A program made the position numbers and the translations under genes. Positions 1 to 11,100 of a DNA stretch of 64,000 bases are shown piece by piece. Below the pieces are notes generated by a model. That model worked only from the letters and a program-made list of their open reading frames with translations, was not told where the DNA came from and made no database searches. Numbering within the stretch: the first letter of the stretch is position 1; every line of letters starts with the position of its first letter. Origin of the DNA: Closterium sp. Naga37s-1 (taxonomy: Eukaryota > Streptophyta > Zygnematophyceae > Desmidiales > Closteriaceae); contig CANJKZ010000503.1 in NCBI GenBank assembly GCA_947471745.1, positions 248,001 to 312,000 of the forward strand. The letters are read 5' to 3'.

Positions 1-1011
1 AGCCAGAGCTGCTGTTGCCACGGCAGCATCCCGAGCCTGAGCACCAGCTTCGGCAGCTGCAGAGGCTGACTGAGAAGCGCTATTTACAACATGGTCCCTC
101 AATCTCTTGGCGGAATCAATAGCTCTAGTGCTAACGGTTCTGACTGAATCGGGGACAGGGAGGGAGAACCCTTTCTCGGATGAGTGTTCAGGAACGGAGG
201 AAGAGCCAGGGAAGTGTCCCTGCTCAGGACGGCTCGAAAGCGCAGACGCCAATATTGCTGTAGCAACTGCTGCTGTTAGCACCCACGGGAAAGACCTGGG
301 CCTCCTGTTTGACAGCTTGAAGCGGTCAGAAGCTAACCACCTCTTCCCGCTTCCGCTCACACTCTCCCCAACACTGGAGACACCACTGCCGTTACTGTTG
401 CTGAAGCTGGTACTACTGAAGTTCCTCAACCCGCTAATGCTGCTGCCCTTGCTGCTGCGATATCTGCTCTCTTGAATAGCTGTCGGCTTGAGAAACGAAT
501 TACGCAGACTCAAAAAAGCAAGAGACGCTGTGCTGGAAGCATGTGTTTCAGAAGCTGCTGATTTGCCTATGGCTCGTCCTGATCCGCTATAAGCAGCAGC
601 TGATGCCGGTCCCGGATAAGGGTAGCCTCGTAGCACTCTTGGCCGTGTAACCTCTAACCTTCTTATGGACTGCTGAGATGGCACCTGTAATGCCAAGGTG
701 GTTCTGACATGCGACGTGATGCCAGCGGTCCAGCTGAGAGGGGTATGACAATGAACGCTGTTCAGCCGCCTGGCTGAATCAATGAAAGCAAACAAATTTT
801 GGGTAGGAAACGGAGACACCTTCGTTAGACCTGGTTCTTGAGCATGTAAAAACCGTGTCCCATACAGCATCGAGTGCCTGCGTTGCAAAAGAAAAGCGGT
901 CGTGCCGCTTCTATGTACAGGGGTCGGCTGGGGCCTGGTGATGCCTGGTGGAGTCTGAGCCGCTCGTGCGGTCGCCGTCGGCTCTTCTTCGTTCAAATGG
1001 TTCGTCGTCAT
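1..1011 (-). CDS. Unknown membrane-anchored Ser/Ala-rich protein, partial (C-terminus beyond window)
   Basis: I read a stop-free minus-strand frame of 337 codons from an ATG at 1011 to the window edge. An in-frame TGA lies a little upstream (about 1057-1059), so the start is plausible, and a random open frame of this length is unlikely. The N-terminal half is Arg/Ser/Thr-rich and poor in Asp/Glu after the first ten residues, as in an organelle-targeted or disordered segment. One hydrophobic stretch (about residues 240-256, PWVLTAAVATAILASA) could be a single membrane span, and a Ser-rich linker follows. The last visible part (about residues 298-337) is an Ala-rich amphipathic helix beginning DSAKRLRDHVV. 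One membrane span followed by an Ala-rich helix occurs in mitochondrial and plastid membrane proteins, but I recognise no family. Introns inside this stretch are not needed but cannot be excluded. Confidence 0.6.
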   Translation of the reverse strand, partial: MTTNHLNEEEPTATARAAQTPPGITRPQPTPVHRSGTTAFLLQRRHSMLYGTRFLHAQEPGLTKVSPFPTQNLFAFIDSARRLNSVHCHTPLSWTAGITSHVRTTLALQVPSQQSIRRLEVTRPRVLRGYPYPGPASAAAYSGSGRAIGKSAASETHASSTASLAFLSLRNSFLKPTAIQESRYRSSKGSSISGLRNFSSTSFSNSNGSGVSSVGESVSGSGKRWLASDRFKLSNRRPRSFPWVLTAAVATAILASALSSRPEQGHFPGSSSVPEHSSEKGFSLPVPDSVRTVSTRAIDSAKRLRDHVVNSASQSASAAAEAGAQARDAAVATAALA

Positions 1012-2544
1012 GACGACTGAACGCTGACTAATGAACTCTCTATCTAATCTCCGGATTCAGCCACGAGTCTTCATGTCACAAAATCATGAAACCAAAGCTG
1101 ATGAAGTAAACTCCACTGAGCGACTGCTGTGCAAAAATGGTGAAATCAAGGAAAAATATTGATTTTGTCTCATCAACTATGATCAACTATGACAGATCCG
1201 GGACCTGGAGGGCTTGATGCTGCCCAGCTATGTTTTCTGCAGCCAATGAGTGCTGGTGAAGCTGGTCATGCCACGAGCACACACTCGAACATGACGTGTC
1301 AGCTTGCTTTATCAGTATACAAAAGCTCAGTAACGTAGCTGCACCCGACAAGTGTACTCGCCGTGTTTTGCATTAACAAACCGTGGCGAATATTAGCCTT
1401 TGTCCTAATTGTCCGTTTTCGGTGTTTGAAATAGTAGAGCGGTTGATTAAAGCCCGCGTCCCAAATTGCGGGCCGCGAGGGTCAAGTTTTTAAAACTTGA
1501 CGAAGTTGAGTGTCCAAGCTTTTGAAAGTCACGCACTTGCAATTTGGGACTTTCGAAGACAGATTCACTCACCAGGGGGAAAACCGAGGGTTGGCTGGGT
1601 CTCGCGAAAAAAACGAACCTAGACGAAATCGGAAACTCTCGCCAAAGCCCACACCAGAAAAACTCCCTCTGGTCAACTTTTAAAAGCATGAACAATTTGG
1701 GCCGCCGGCTTTAAGCTTTTGAGAAACAGAACGGCGCACCCTCTGTGGTGGTCCCAGCCTCCTCCGATCTGACACGTGTCGGATAAATGCGCAACATTCG
1801 ACCCAGGAGAAAGCGGCCAGCCTATGTGATGACGCAACATTTCAGATCGCGCGGGCCTACCAGTCAGCTTTGAGAATGTCTGCGCCGAGCTGGAGAAACT
1901 TTCGAGCTTTACACCGTGGCTTCCACGTCCTCTTAGCCTCCACATTCGACATTGCCAGGTCAAAGCCGTCCTCCAATCGCCCAGCGGAGCAGCCAGATCG
2001 ACGTCACTTGCAATTTCCTCCTCGAATAAAAATCCAGAGGGGCAGGCCGAGCCTCTCACGGCAGCCAATCTGGCGCCGAACCCAGTTCCTAGGCGTTTCT
2101 GCTGCTCCTATGGGCAGGGACTTTGGTCTGGGATCCAGGCAGAACCCCGCCAAACGTCCAGCTCAGATTCCAAGTCTTGAAACAGTGACCGACACGTGGA
2201 ATCTCGAAATTGCATTGCCTGGTTCCATCGCATTTCACACGCAAAGGGCCCCTTCAGGCTCTGCGGCGCGCCTCGCCTCCATCCAGCCCAATCCCCTCAC
2301 CCCTCCCCTTCCCAATCCTCTCTGTGTTCCCACGTTCCGCTCTCCCTCCACATTTTAGCAGTCCCTGCCTTGCTGGCGCCGTAAGCCATAAACTTTTCAG
2401 CATCTCTTACATTTCTCATTCAGCAGAGGCTGATTCTCGGATTAATTTCGCATCTTTCTTATTCTTGGGCTCTTCTGCGATTGTCTCCACTGCCAACGCA
2501 TCTTCAGCCTTTAACTAAACTCCTACTGATCTCCCTTCGCCGCC
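1012..2544. promoter_or_regulatory. Divergent intergenic region between the unknown minus gene and the ATP/ADP translocase
   Basis: No convincing gene lies here; the small open frames on both strands look random. Two G-box/ABRE-type cores are visible: a palindromic GACACGTGTC at 1771-1780 and CACGTG at 2193-2198. The last 450 bp or so before the ATG at 2545 are pyrimidine-rich, as expected of a 5' UTR. A 21-bp palindrome around 1482-1502 (GTCAAGTTTT mirrored by AAAACTTGAC) sits inside a wider inverted repeat built on CCCAAATTGC (about 1458-1545), perhaps an old MITE remnant. Promoter function is inferred from position. Confidence 0.35.
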
Positions 2545-5280
2545 ATGGAGGCTGTGGCCAGCATTGGCCTTACGGCTCCTGCCGCAGGCCTCGCCGCTGC
2601 AAGTTGCAAGAAGCGGGTAACCCTGTCGTCAACTTCCGCTCATTTGGCTCCGATCGCCTCGTCCGCCAAGGCCACTTCTCAGCGGCGCTCTCAGGATCGC
2701 GTGATTTCCTCCAGCAGCTTCAAAGCTGATGTGTCGTCCCTCGTCGCGGAGACCCCGAGGCGGAGGCACCACTCCCGCCGGTCACTTTCCGTCCGCGCGA
2801 ACGCCGCTGCAGCCGCCGCTGATTCCGGCGAGCCTGCCGGATCGATCGCGAAAGCTCCTTCCAAGATCCTGGGCGTGGAGGTGATCACATTGAAGAAGAT
2901 CATCCCCCTCGGTATCATCTTCTTCTGCATCCTTTTTAACTACACCATTCTCCGTGACACCAAGGATGTGCTCGTCGTGACGGCGCCCGGAAGCGGTGCC
3001 GAGATCATTCCGTTTCTGAAGACATGGGTGAATCTGCCCATGGCGATCGGCTTCATGCTGCTGTACGGCCAGATGGCGAACGTGTTGAGCAAGCAAGCGC
3101 TCTTTTACACGTGCATCATTCCCTTCCTCGCCTTCTTTGGAAGCTTCGCGTTCGTGATCTACCCGCTGCGCCACGTGCTGCATCCGACGGCGTTCGCGGA
3201 GCATCTGCTCTCGGTGATGGGCCCGCGGTTCATGGGTCCGATCTCCATTCTGCGCAACTGGTCCTTCTGCCTCTTCTACGTCATGGCTGAGCTCTGGGGC
3301 AGCGTCGTCGTCTCCGTCCTCTTCTGGGGCTTCGCCAACCAGGTATGCAACTTCTATGTGTTAACTGGGCGCCATTTTCTGGAATTTAAGTTAACAATTG
3401 GTCTTTTGTGATCATCGTTTTTTTTTTTCCGACCCTGTCTTCTTAACGAGTTTAATTGTTTATGTCAATTGTAATAACATTGCAGATCTGCACTGTCGAT
3501 GAGGCGAAGCAGTTCTACCCGCTGTTCGGTCTCGGCGCCAACGTGGCGCTCATCTTCTCCGGCCGCACCGTCAAGTACTTCTCTGCACTGCGCGGGCAGC
3601 TGCCGCCCGGCGTGGACGGGTGGGGCATCTCGCTGCAGGGCATGATGTCGATCGTGGTGGCGTTCGGGCTCGTCATCTGCGGCGTGTACTGGTGGGTCGA
3701 CCGCAACGTCGTCAACGACCCCTCGCTGCCCAAGGGCACCGGCAAGAAGAAGGTGCGCCCTGGGGGACTGGACTGGGGGATTGGGAGAGTGGGTGGGAAG
3801 ATTGAAAGATGCGTTGGATGGAATGCGGATAAGGGAAACTGGGTTGTGATTGTTGACGGCGTGTGTGTAATTTCACTGAGAGCCAACATTGATTTCCGGA
3901 GCTGATCCGATTTGTTCCACGTCTTCACTCTCCGCTTCTCACATGCTTGCGGTCCCTTGTTTGTCTCTCCTCTATGTGCTTGTACCGAACGCTGCTTGTA
4001 ACAGAAGTCGAAGCCGAAGATGAGCATGGGCGAGTCGATGAAGTTCCTGCTCAGCTCTCGCTACGTGCGCGACCTCGCGACGCTCGTCGTGGCGTACGGA
4101 ATTTCCATTAACCTCGTCGAAGTCACCTGGAAGAGCAAGATCAAGGCCCAGGTGAGGACTTGACTCCGGTTGACCTGCGTTGACTTGCGGTGCGTTTAAC
4201 AACGTGTAAATTGACTTGATAAGAGCCACCAGAAAGCGCGCCCTTTTGAAAAAGCGAGCACTGCTGGGGATTCTAACCTTCAATTTCGTTTTCAAACGCT
4301 CACCTTTGCTTCTTCTTCAAACGAAGCCACTATCTGGAAGTTGTGGGGTTTACATTAACCGTCGCTAATAAATCTGCTCCTTTTCCCTGTGCAGTTCCCG
4401 AACCCCAACGACTACTCGTCGTTCATGGGCGACTTCTCGTCCATGACGGGCATTGTCACCTTCGCCATGATGCTCCTCTCGCGCGTCATCTTCCGCAAGT
4501 ACGGCTGGGGCACCGCCGCGCTCATCACGCCCACCGTGCTCCTCCTCACTGGCGTCGCCTTCTTCGGCCTCGTGCTCTGCGGCGGCCCTCTCACGCCCGC
4601 GCTCGCGAGCATCGGCATGACGCCTCTGCTGGCCGCGGTGTACGTCGGTGCAGCGCAGAACATCTTCAGCAAGAGCGCCAAGTATTCCCTGTTTGATCCG
4701 TGCAAGGAGATGGCGTATATCCCTCTGGACGAGGAGACCAAGGTGAAGGGCAAGGCTGCCATTGACGTGGTGTGCAACCCTCTGGGCAAGTCCGGTGGCG
4801 CTCTGATTCAGCAGTTCCTGATCTTCGCGTTTGGGTCGCTGGCCAACTCGACGCCGTACCTGGGTGCTATCCTGCTGGGTATTGTGGTGGCGTGGCTGGC
4901 GGCTGCACGGTCGCTGGATGCGCAGTTCACCCCTCTGGCCGCTGAGGAGCTCCAGGAGAAGAAGGCCGAGGCGGAGGAGAACAAGCCTGAGGAGGTGAGA
5001 CTTTTGACTTGTGACATGGATTGGGATTTGAGGTTCAGGGTTTGAGGTTTCTATTTGCACCTTGGGTTTTGGCCATGGACAGTGGTTTCGATTACAATGG
5101 CAATGCTTCTTCTATCAAGTTGTTTGTTGTGTTGCTGATGTATCCACCTTATGTGTGCTGCTCCTATGCGGTATGCAGGTTGAGCTCAAGTTTGTGAGTT
5201 CCATCAACGACAAGGGCTTTATTGAGGGCAAGTATGTGCCTGTGTCAGAGGCTGATGGCAAGACCCCCCCTGCTGCTTGA
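2545..5280 (+). CDS. NTT: Plastidic ATP/ADP translocase (NTT family)
   Basis: This carrier exchanges ATP for ADP across the inner plastid envelope, importing energy into plastids. Five exons join in frame: 2545-3342, 3486-3752, 4005-4151, 4395-4994 and 5179-5280, all with GT-AG borders and phase 0, giving about 637 residues, close to the usual 600-630. Residues 1-90 are Ser/Arg/Ala-rich, a typical transit peptide. The mature part has many hydrophobic spans and strongly conserved NTT blocks: LRDTKDVLVV, AELWGSVVVS, INLVEVTWKSK, KYSLFDPCKEMAYIPLD and VCNPLGKSGGALIQ. These contain the Lys/Glu positions known to matter in Arabidopsis NTT1. The last exon encodes a short polar tail after the Glu/Lys-rich segment at the end of exon 4. 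The ATG at 2545 is chosen because it gives a complete transit peptide. The family call is very secure; direction of transport is by homology. Confidence 0.96.
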
Positions 5281-6085
5281 AGCTGCTTGCTCTTCCCAAA
5301 GAGTCATGCTATTGTGGGCTGACTGTTACTTGAGGATCCATGGCACATCGTAGCTTGTAGACTGGATAGTGGGAAGTGAGTAGTTTAGTTCCCCTGCGCC
5401 ATGTTGAATGCTGAGCAGGCCTCGAGCTGGGGACTGTTGCATGCACTTCTGACTGCAGGAGCTTCTGCTGCTGCTGTTGTCACGACTGGTTGTCTCTAGG
5501 CTAGTATCATGGACCAAAATGTGTCCTGTATGGGTTTGGTGAATGCTCTTACAGACCAACACAGTTATTGTGATGTGATCCCTCCAATTTCACAACTACA
5601 AATACTGGTAATCAACATTAGTTTATATGAACATCATCACATCACTGTCAGAAAGAAGCTACCCCAATTGCATCACCCACAATTTTTTCGTGCCTTGTTT
5701 GTTCCTTTTGAGATGGTCCTTTACTAAATGCTGCAAGACTGGATTATATCTATGACGTTAACGGCGAAATTTTTCTTCCAGAATGAGGGTGCGGTGTGGG
5801 GTACATCCCAGATCTGAAAACGAGTCATCGTTTTAACCAGCTAGAAAACTAAACTATATAAGTGGTGTACTAGTTTTGCAGTGTTTGTATCCACTTGTAC
5901 CCGTTACTGTTTTCAAGCCTCTGACTAAAACGCCCCACCGATCAAATTCACCACACTGCGAGTGAGCCCCCTCCGCTCCTCGCGCAATGTGGAGCAGATG
6001 ATCGTCAGTGTCAACCGAGAAGCCCTCGTTCTCAAGCCAATTTCACAGAGACTTGAATCAGAGCATTTGTGTAACGTGTTCTACT
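5281..6085. other. 3' UTR of the translocase and intergenic DNA
   Basis: After the stop codon at 5280 the sequence becomes AT-richer and has no convincing coding frame. A short stretch near 5850-5880 (AAACTATATAAGTGGTG) resembles a TATA box, but it lies about 220 bp from the next proposed ATG and is only suggestive. A short upstream open frame starting at 5998 overlaps the beginning of the next gene in another frame. Confidence 0.3.
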
Positions 6086-8047
6086 ATGGGGTCGTCGGAC
6101 CTTCCCAAGTTAGGTAGAACGTTCTCAACTAGTGGGCTTCCGACAAATGTGTGCATCAGCTCCCCAAGTAAGGACTTGAACGGAAGTTACTCAAACTCTA
6201 ATATTGCACGTCACGGATCTTTTCTCCAGCTGGTAGGAGGGGTGTCACCAACATCTCGAAATGTGGCTACAAGTCATGCTTCGCTCTCTGAGCATGATGT
6301 CCAGCGTCGCCTCGCAATGCCTAAATCTGTTCCTCCAAAAGGGACGAAATCCTCTGAAATTTCCAGCTTTGAATCACCAAAACGAAGACGTTCATCTGGG
6401 TTGCATATTGAAAATGAAGTTAATCCCAAGAGAGCTCTGACTGAATCATCCCTCAAACTGCTCCATACCTATAAAAAAGATTGCTCTGACAGCAGCATTT
6501 GCGGGCATTCGACATTTTCTGGAAACTCATTGCAAGGTAATGATGGTCTCGTTAACCGCTTCTTCTCTTCTTATGTGCCGAAGCTCTCATATTCATTGCT
6601 AAGAACACATAGTCTCAGGTGCTGTCTATCCCGAGGCTTCCGAAGAACCTGTGTTTGGGATCGGACAATCCCTGTCACCGCCTGCTACACGTGCAAATAT
6701 GGAATGTGAATCAGAAGCAGATGAAGTTCCTGACATACGGTTTAGCAACATTTCAAGCCTTTATTCATCACAAGACTCTCAGCTCCAAGCACTTCTTGCG
6801 GATTGGAACAGAGATTCAAACCATGCGCTGTTGCCAGATCGTGTGCTGAGGGACAGGAACAGCTCTGAACTTCACATGTGCAGATCCTCAAAGCAAGCAC
6901 CCCCTAGTGTGCGGTACACCGAGTCAGGTGGATCCAGAAGTCTCGAAGGGAAGGCTTATGACAACAGAGCCAGCAATCATGAGCTGAGGTTGTCATGCGT
7001 TTCCACAGAGCTTCGATTATCCAACGAACCAAACAGCAAGCGAGAAACACCAACTTTGCATGTGCGAGGAAGTGGAAGATTCGATGGTAGATTCTCAGAC
7101 TTGGAAGACTTTGGCAAGGACTGGACTGCGGAAGGTAACGTTTGCAATTTCACTATCCCGTCCACCTTGAGGTTTACTTCATGTCCTTGTGAACGTATTA
7201 TGCAGGAACTCTTGGTCAAAGCAGTCCAAGCAAGGTCGCACACTATCCTCCAAATGACCGACAAAATGCTTCTGGGGTGGAACAACAGGCAAATTCAATG
7301 GTCATGCTGCTGGAACATGAACCCTCATCTGTATCTGGCCCTACCGAAATCAACATTTCACAGGTTGGAAGCATGAACTTCACGGATTTGGGACCAGCAC
7401 GTGTCTTGACACTCGTCTCATCCTCGATGCACTTGATCACACAAGGCTTTTCACCTGGATGTGGCACTACTCCAGTCAATACGCCACTAATGAATGGGAA
7501 AGTCACCGCTGTCGATGCACCCGTTACTGGCAACGATACTGCTCGTATACTGGAGCCCGAGCCACCATCCAGAAGGAAGCTCCTCTTGCCATCCTGTGAA
7601 AGGCCATCGCAGGTTATATCTCGACCAGCTCCACCAAAGGAGAGCCCACATGGCCTCGCAGGGAAACAGCTTGTCTGTGTTCAAGAAGTTGGGCCATCAC
7701 ACATTGATCCAGACGAAAATACCAGCCCGGTGGCAAGTGAGCAATGCCCCAGCCTGCTGTTATCAGGAAACGAGGACACAGAGAACATTGAGTCCATGCT
7801 GGCGCTTTTGGCAATTCCAGAAGAGAGCAACACCCAAATGGCAACTAGCAGCGGTGCTGGGCCCAGCAACATTTTGGTGGAGATCGTTTCAGAGGAAGAG
7901 TATGTCCTGGTAGGCCGAGAGGTTGCAGAAGAAACATTGCAGCAGTTGAAGAAAGAAGCACGAGAAGGGTTGGACCTTGGAGACGTTGACATGGAGCAGT
8001 GCAAGAAGATCATCCAAGATTTTTCCTTCAACGTGCAGTTACGGTAA
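6086..8047 (+). CDS. Unknown Ser-rich, probably nuclear protein, three exons
   Basis: Three open blocks splice in frame: 6086-6536, 6619-7134 and 7206-8047, with donors GTAATG and GTAACG and acceptors ending CAG. The predicted product has about 602 residues. It is rich in Ser, Asn, Pro and Glu and looks largely disordered. A basic cluster (about residue 94, PKRRRSS) could be a nuclear localisation signal. The C-terminus is the most structured-looking part: an acidic/hydrophobic stretch (about residue 560, ILVEIVSEEEYVLVG) followed by a helix and ending IIQDFSFNVQLR. I recognise no domain. The ATG at 6086 is the first in this frame; the same frame stays open 26 codons upstream without an ATG, so an upstream exon is possible. 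The gene converges on the LRR-hydrolase gene, with only about 115 bp between the stops. Confidence 0.6.
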
Positions 8048-8163
8048 GGTAGTGAGCAACTGTTGTAACATTAACAGTTGATGGTACGGTAGGAGCATGC
8101 AACACTCCATATATCAATCAGACATCGGACATGATTCATAAGCAGGCTTGAAATGTACTCGTG

Positions 8164-11100
8164 TCAGTTGAGTGCTGCTTTAACCAGTGGAACTAGCCTC
8201 CCATTAGTATCCAAGTCTTTTGCTAGGCGGTGGCTGTCAACGGGGTGAACTGTCACTTCAACCTGCCACATCCACAACAGGTGTTGAGATAAATCTGCAC
8301 AAAAATGCTCCTAGCACCATGTTTTGTGCTGTGTCAGCATTGCTGCTGCTGACAGTGATTAAACCAGGCCCGAAACAAAGCATGCTCCATTCAAGCTCTC
8401 ACCTGAGGCAGGTGCTCAACCAGTCGAGCCTGCGCAACATCATGAGACCAATTCCCACAATGTACATGAACGTGTGGGGACTCTTGTCCAGGTATCCTTG
8501 GTTTTGAAGCAGCAGGTTCTGCCATTGAGGAGAGGAGGTTCTGTGTGAACGAGCTGAGCCAAGCTGAGTCACGACCAGGCCGAATACTGGCTGAGATAAG
8601 GTCCACCTGCAAGTCACCAGAAACACGGCTCTAGTAAGCTTGGTGTCCCGCAAAAACACAACGAGGCTGGAAAAACCAAAACTTGCAGAGGAGCAAACTA
8701 ACCTGCGGACAAAACGCGAGAACAGTCGATCCGAATTCCGAAAACATGAGGGCAGCCGAGGCACCCATGGAATCTCCAATCATGACCACACGGTCATATC
8801 CCTCCACTGCTGCTGCAATCTCCCTCCGGTAGTATGCCCCATCTGTGTAGCCACAAGCACTAGGACCAACTTGTGATGAATCAACTGATGTGTTGGATGC
8901 AACCGGGGACTGCACTGATACTGAAGGCCATGTAGCTGGGGTAGTTGAAACTGATGGATGTAGACCTTGGTTCATGGAGAAGGCACCGACATGAGAGAGC
9001 ATAGGAGGTGGCGCCAGGTTCGCATTGCTTGCTGCTGATGTGAGTGTGGAGAGGGGAGCGTGCGTGTACCAGGAGCGGGTGGAATCGACGACGTAGAGTG
9101 TGTCAAAGGGTGTGGTGGTTCCTCCCATGGCTGCTGTGAGACCCATGTCTCCCTTCACCTTGCGCAGCAGCCCCGCCCTGACACAGATGCAACACAGTCC
9201 AATCAAGAGTCACCTGAATCTCACTACCAATGCTGCCAAATCCATCTCTGCTGCCGCATTGCCACATTTTGAAAAACACTCGCTTGCTAACTGAATTTTG
9301 AGAGGGGAAAATAGGGTCTAGCTCACCAGTTGGGCACGGCTGGAGCGCTGCCAAAGGCCACAAGCAGCACTTCAGAGCGGTGGCCCTCTGCCTCTGACGC
9401 AGAATCTACGTGCTGCCATGGCTGCACCTGAGCGGGTGAAAAAAATAGAGGGGTCAGGGAAAAAGATAATCTAGGGCTAACGGTAGTGATTGAGTGGTAC
9501 AGACCGGGACAGCAATTTTTCTTCCACACGTTGACATGGCCGTACAGCCTTCTAGCCTGGCAGCTGCTCGTTTCAGCACAAATCAGGACCCCTCTTTCCA
9601 CACACTAACCTTGAAATAGCCACCGTCTCGTTGCGCTGCCCCAGTCCCTGCCAGCCGGCTGACAAGCACGTTGCTTGGAAGAGGTGGCTGCATGCCCTGT
9701 GATGGTACCAGCTGCTGCGAGTCTACCCCCACAGTCTTGATTCGATGAAAGGTGTCGGAGAGACTGGTGTGGGAGAGCGAGAGAGGATTGCCCTGCAAGA
9801 AGAGGGTGGGAAGAAGAGGGGATGCAGAGGTGTGATTCGAAGACGGACAGTGGGAAAGATCCAAGTATTGAAACCGAACTGGAAAGGACAATCTGTGCAG
9901 TTGCATCAGCAGTTGAGTGCGCATCGCATGGTATCGTGACATGCATAAAAAAAACAATGATTGGATCACTACCCCGAGAAAACAGTCCACAAGATCATAA
10001 GTGTTCCATTTCTAAGAGGCCGTACCTCGAGCCAGAGGTTGGCAAGGCGAGAGCAGTCTGCTAGGTCTGGTGGCAGGTGAGCGATAGAATTGCCGTAGCT
10101 AATGGACGTTGTGGGGATATAAGGGGATAACACGGAAAAAGGCAAGTTTTCTTGTTGTAGATTGAATGGGGGATGGCTTGACGCGGAAAAAAGCAAGAGA
10201 AAACACAGGTGGCAAATAATTTACTATGCGACGGGATGCTGTTGCCAGACTGCCACACTCACAATACAGGTGGAAAGCAGCAAATCGAGCCGCCACGCTA
10301 TGTGATACAGAACGGTACTACGATGAAGCGAGATAGAGAGGGGCACTGAATGGTACCGAACATCACAGTGAGGTAAAGAGCAGTACGGAGAGGTACTCAC
10401 AGCCAGAGAGATTCAAGAAAGGGCAGCTGTGCTAGCGTGCCTTGTGGGATGGCTGACAGGCAGTTGTCGGCAAGTGAGAGTTGGCGGAGGGAGCGCAGAG
10501 AGAGCGGAGGGAGGGAGGATATGCGGTTGCCCTGGGCACGGGGAGAAGGGAGGGAGACGAAAAAAGGGGAAGAAAGAGTGAGGCGGGATGGAGGTACAGA
10601 TGGCATGGGAGGAGAGAGCAAGGGCAATATAGAGAGTGAAGTGACATGAAGGGAGGGAAGAGGTGGGAGACACCTGAGCAGAGACCAACCACCTGAAGCC
10701 ACACCTGAAAGCACACCTCAGGTTACACCTGAGCGCTCACTTGAAGAAAGAGCTCCTGAAGGGAGGAGAGGTGGGTGATGGAGGGTGGTAGGGCTGTGAG
10801 AGCGTTGCCGTAGGCAGCTAGGACCCTTAGAGAGGCGAGCGACCCGATGCCTGGGGGGAGAGGCGAGGACGGAGGATGGGAGCTTGAAAAGTGGAGATTT
10901 TCTGGAAAAAAATTGACCTTTTTGAGGAAGAAGAATGAATGGAAAAAATAGATGGAAAGGAAGATGAAGTGAAAGCGCATGCGAAGCCAAACGTAAGGGG
11001 CCTTTCAGTGATGACACAATGGGCACAGAGGAAAACGAGGACATACTTTGTGGTAACTCTTCGAGCTGGTTACCAGCGACGGACAGCACCTGCAGTGCCG

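Noticed and set aside
107-475. A plus-strand 122-codon frame
   Set aside because: It is the shadow of the longer minus-strand coding frame that spans 1-1011.
1447-2518. Several frames of 60-160 codons on both strands upstream of the ATP/ADP translocase
   Set aside because: Composition is non-coding, frames overlap without splice logic, and the place is that of promoter and 5' UTR.
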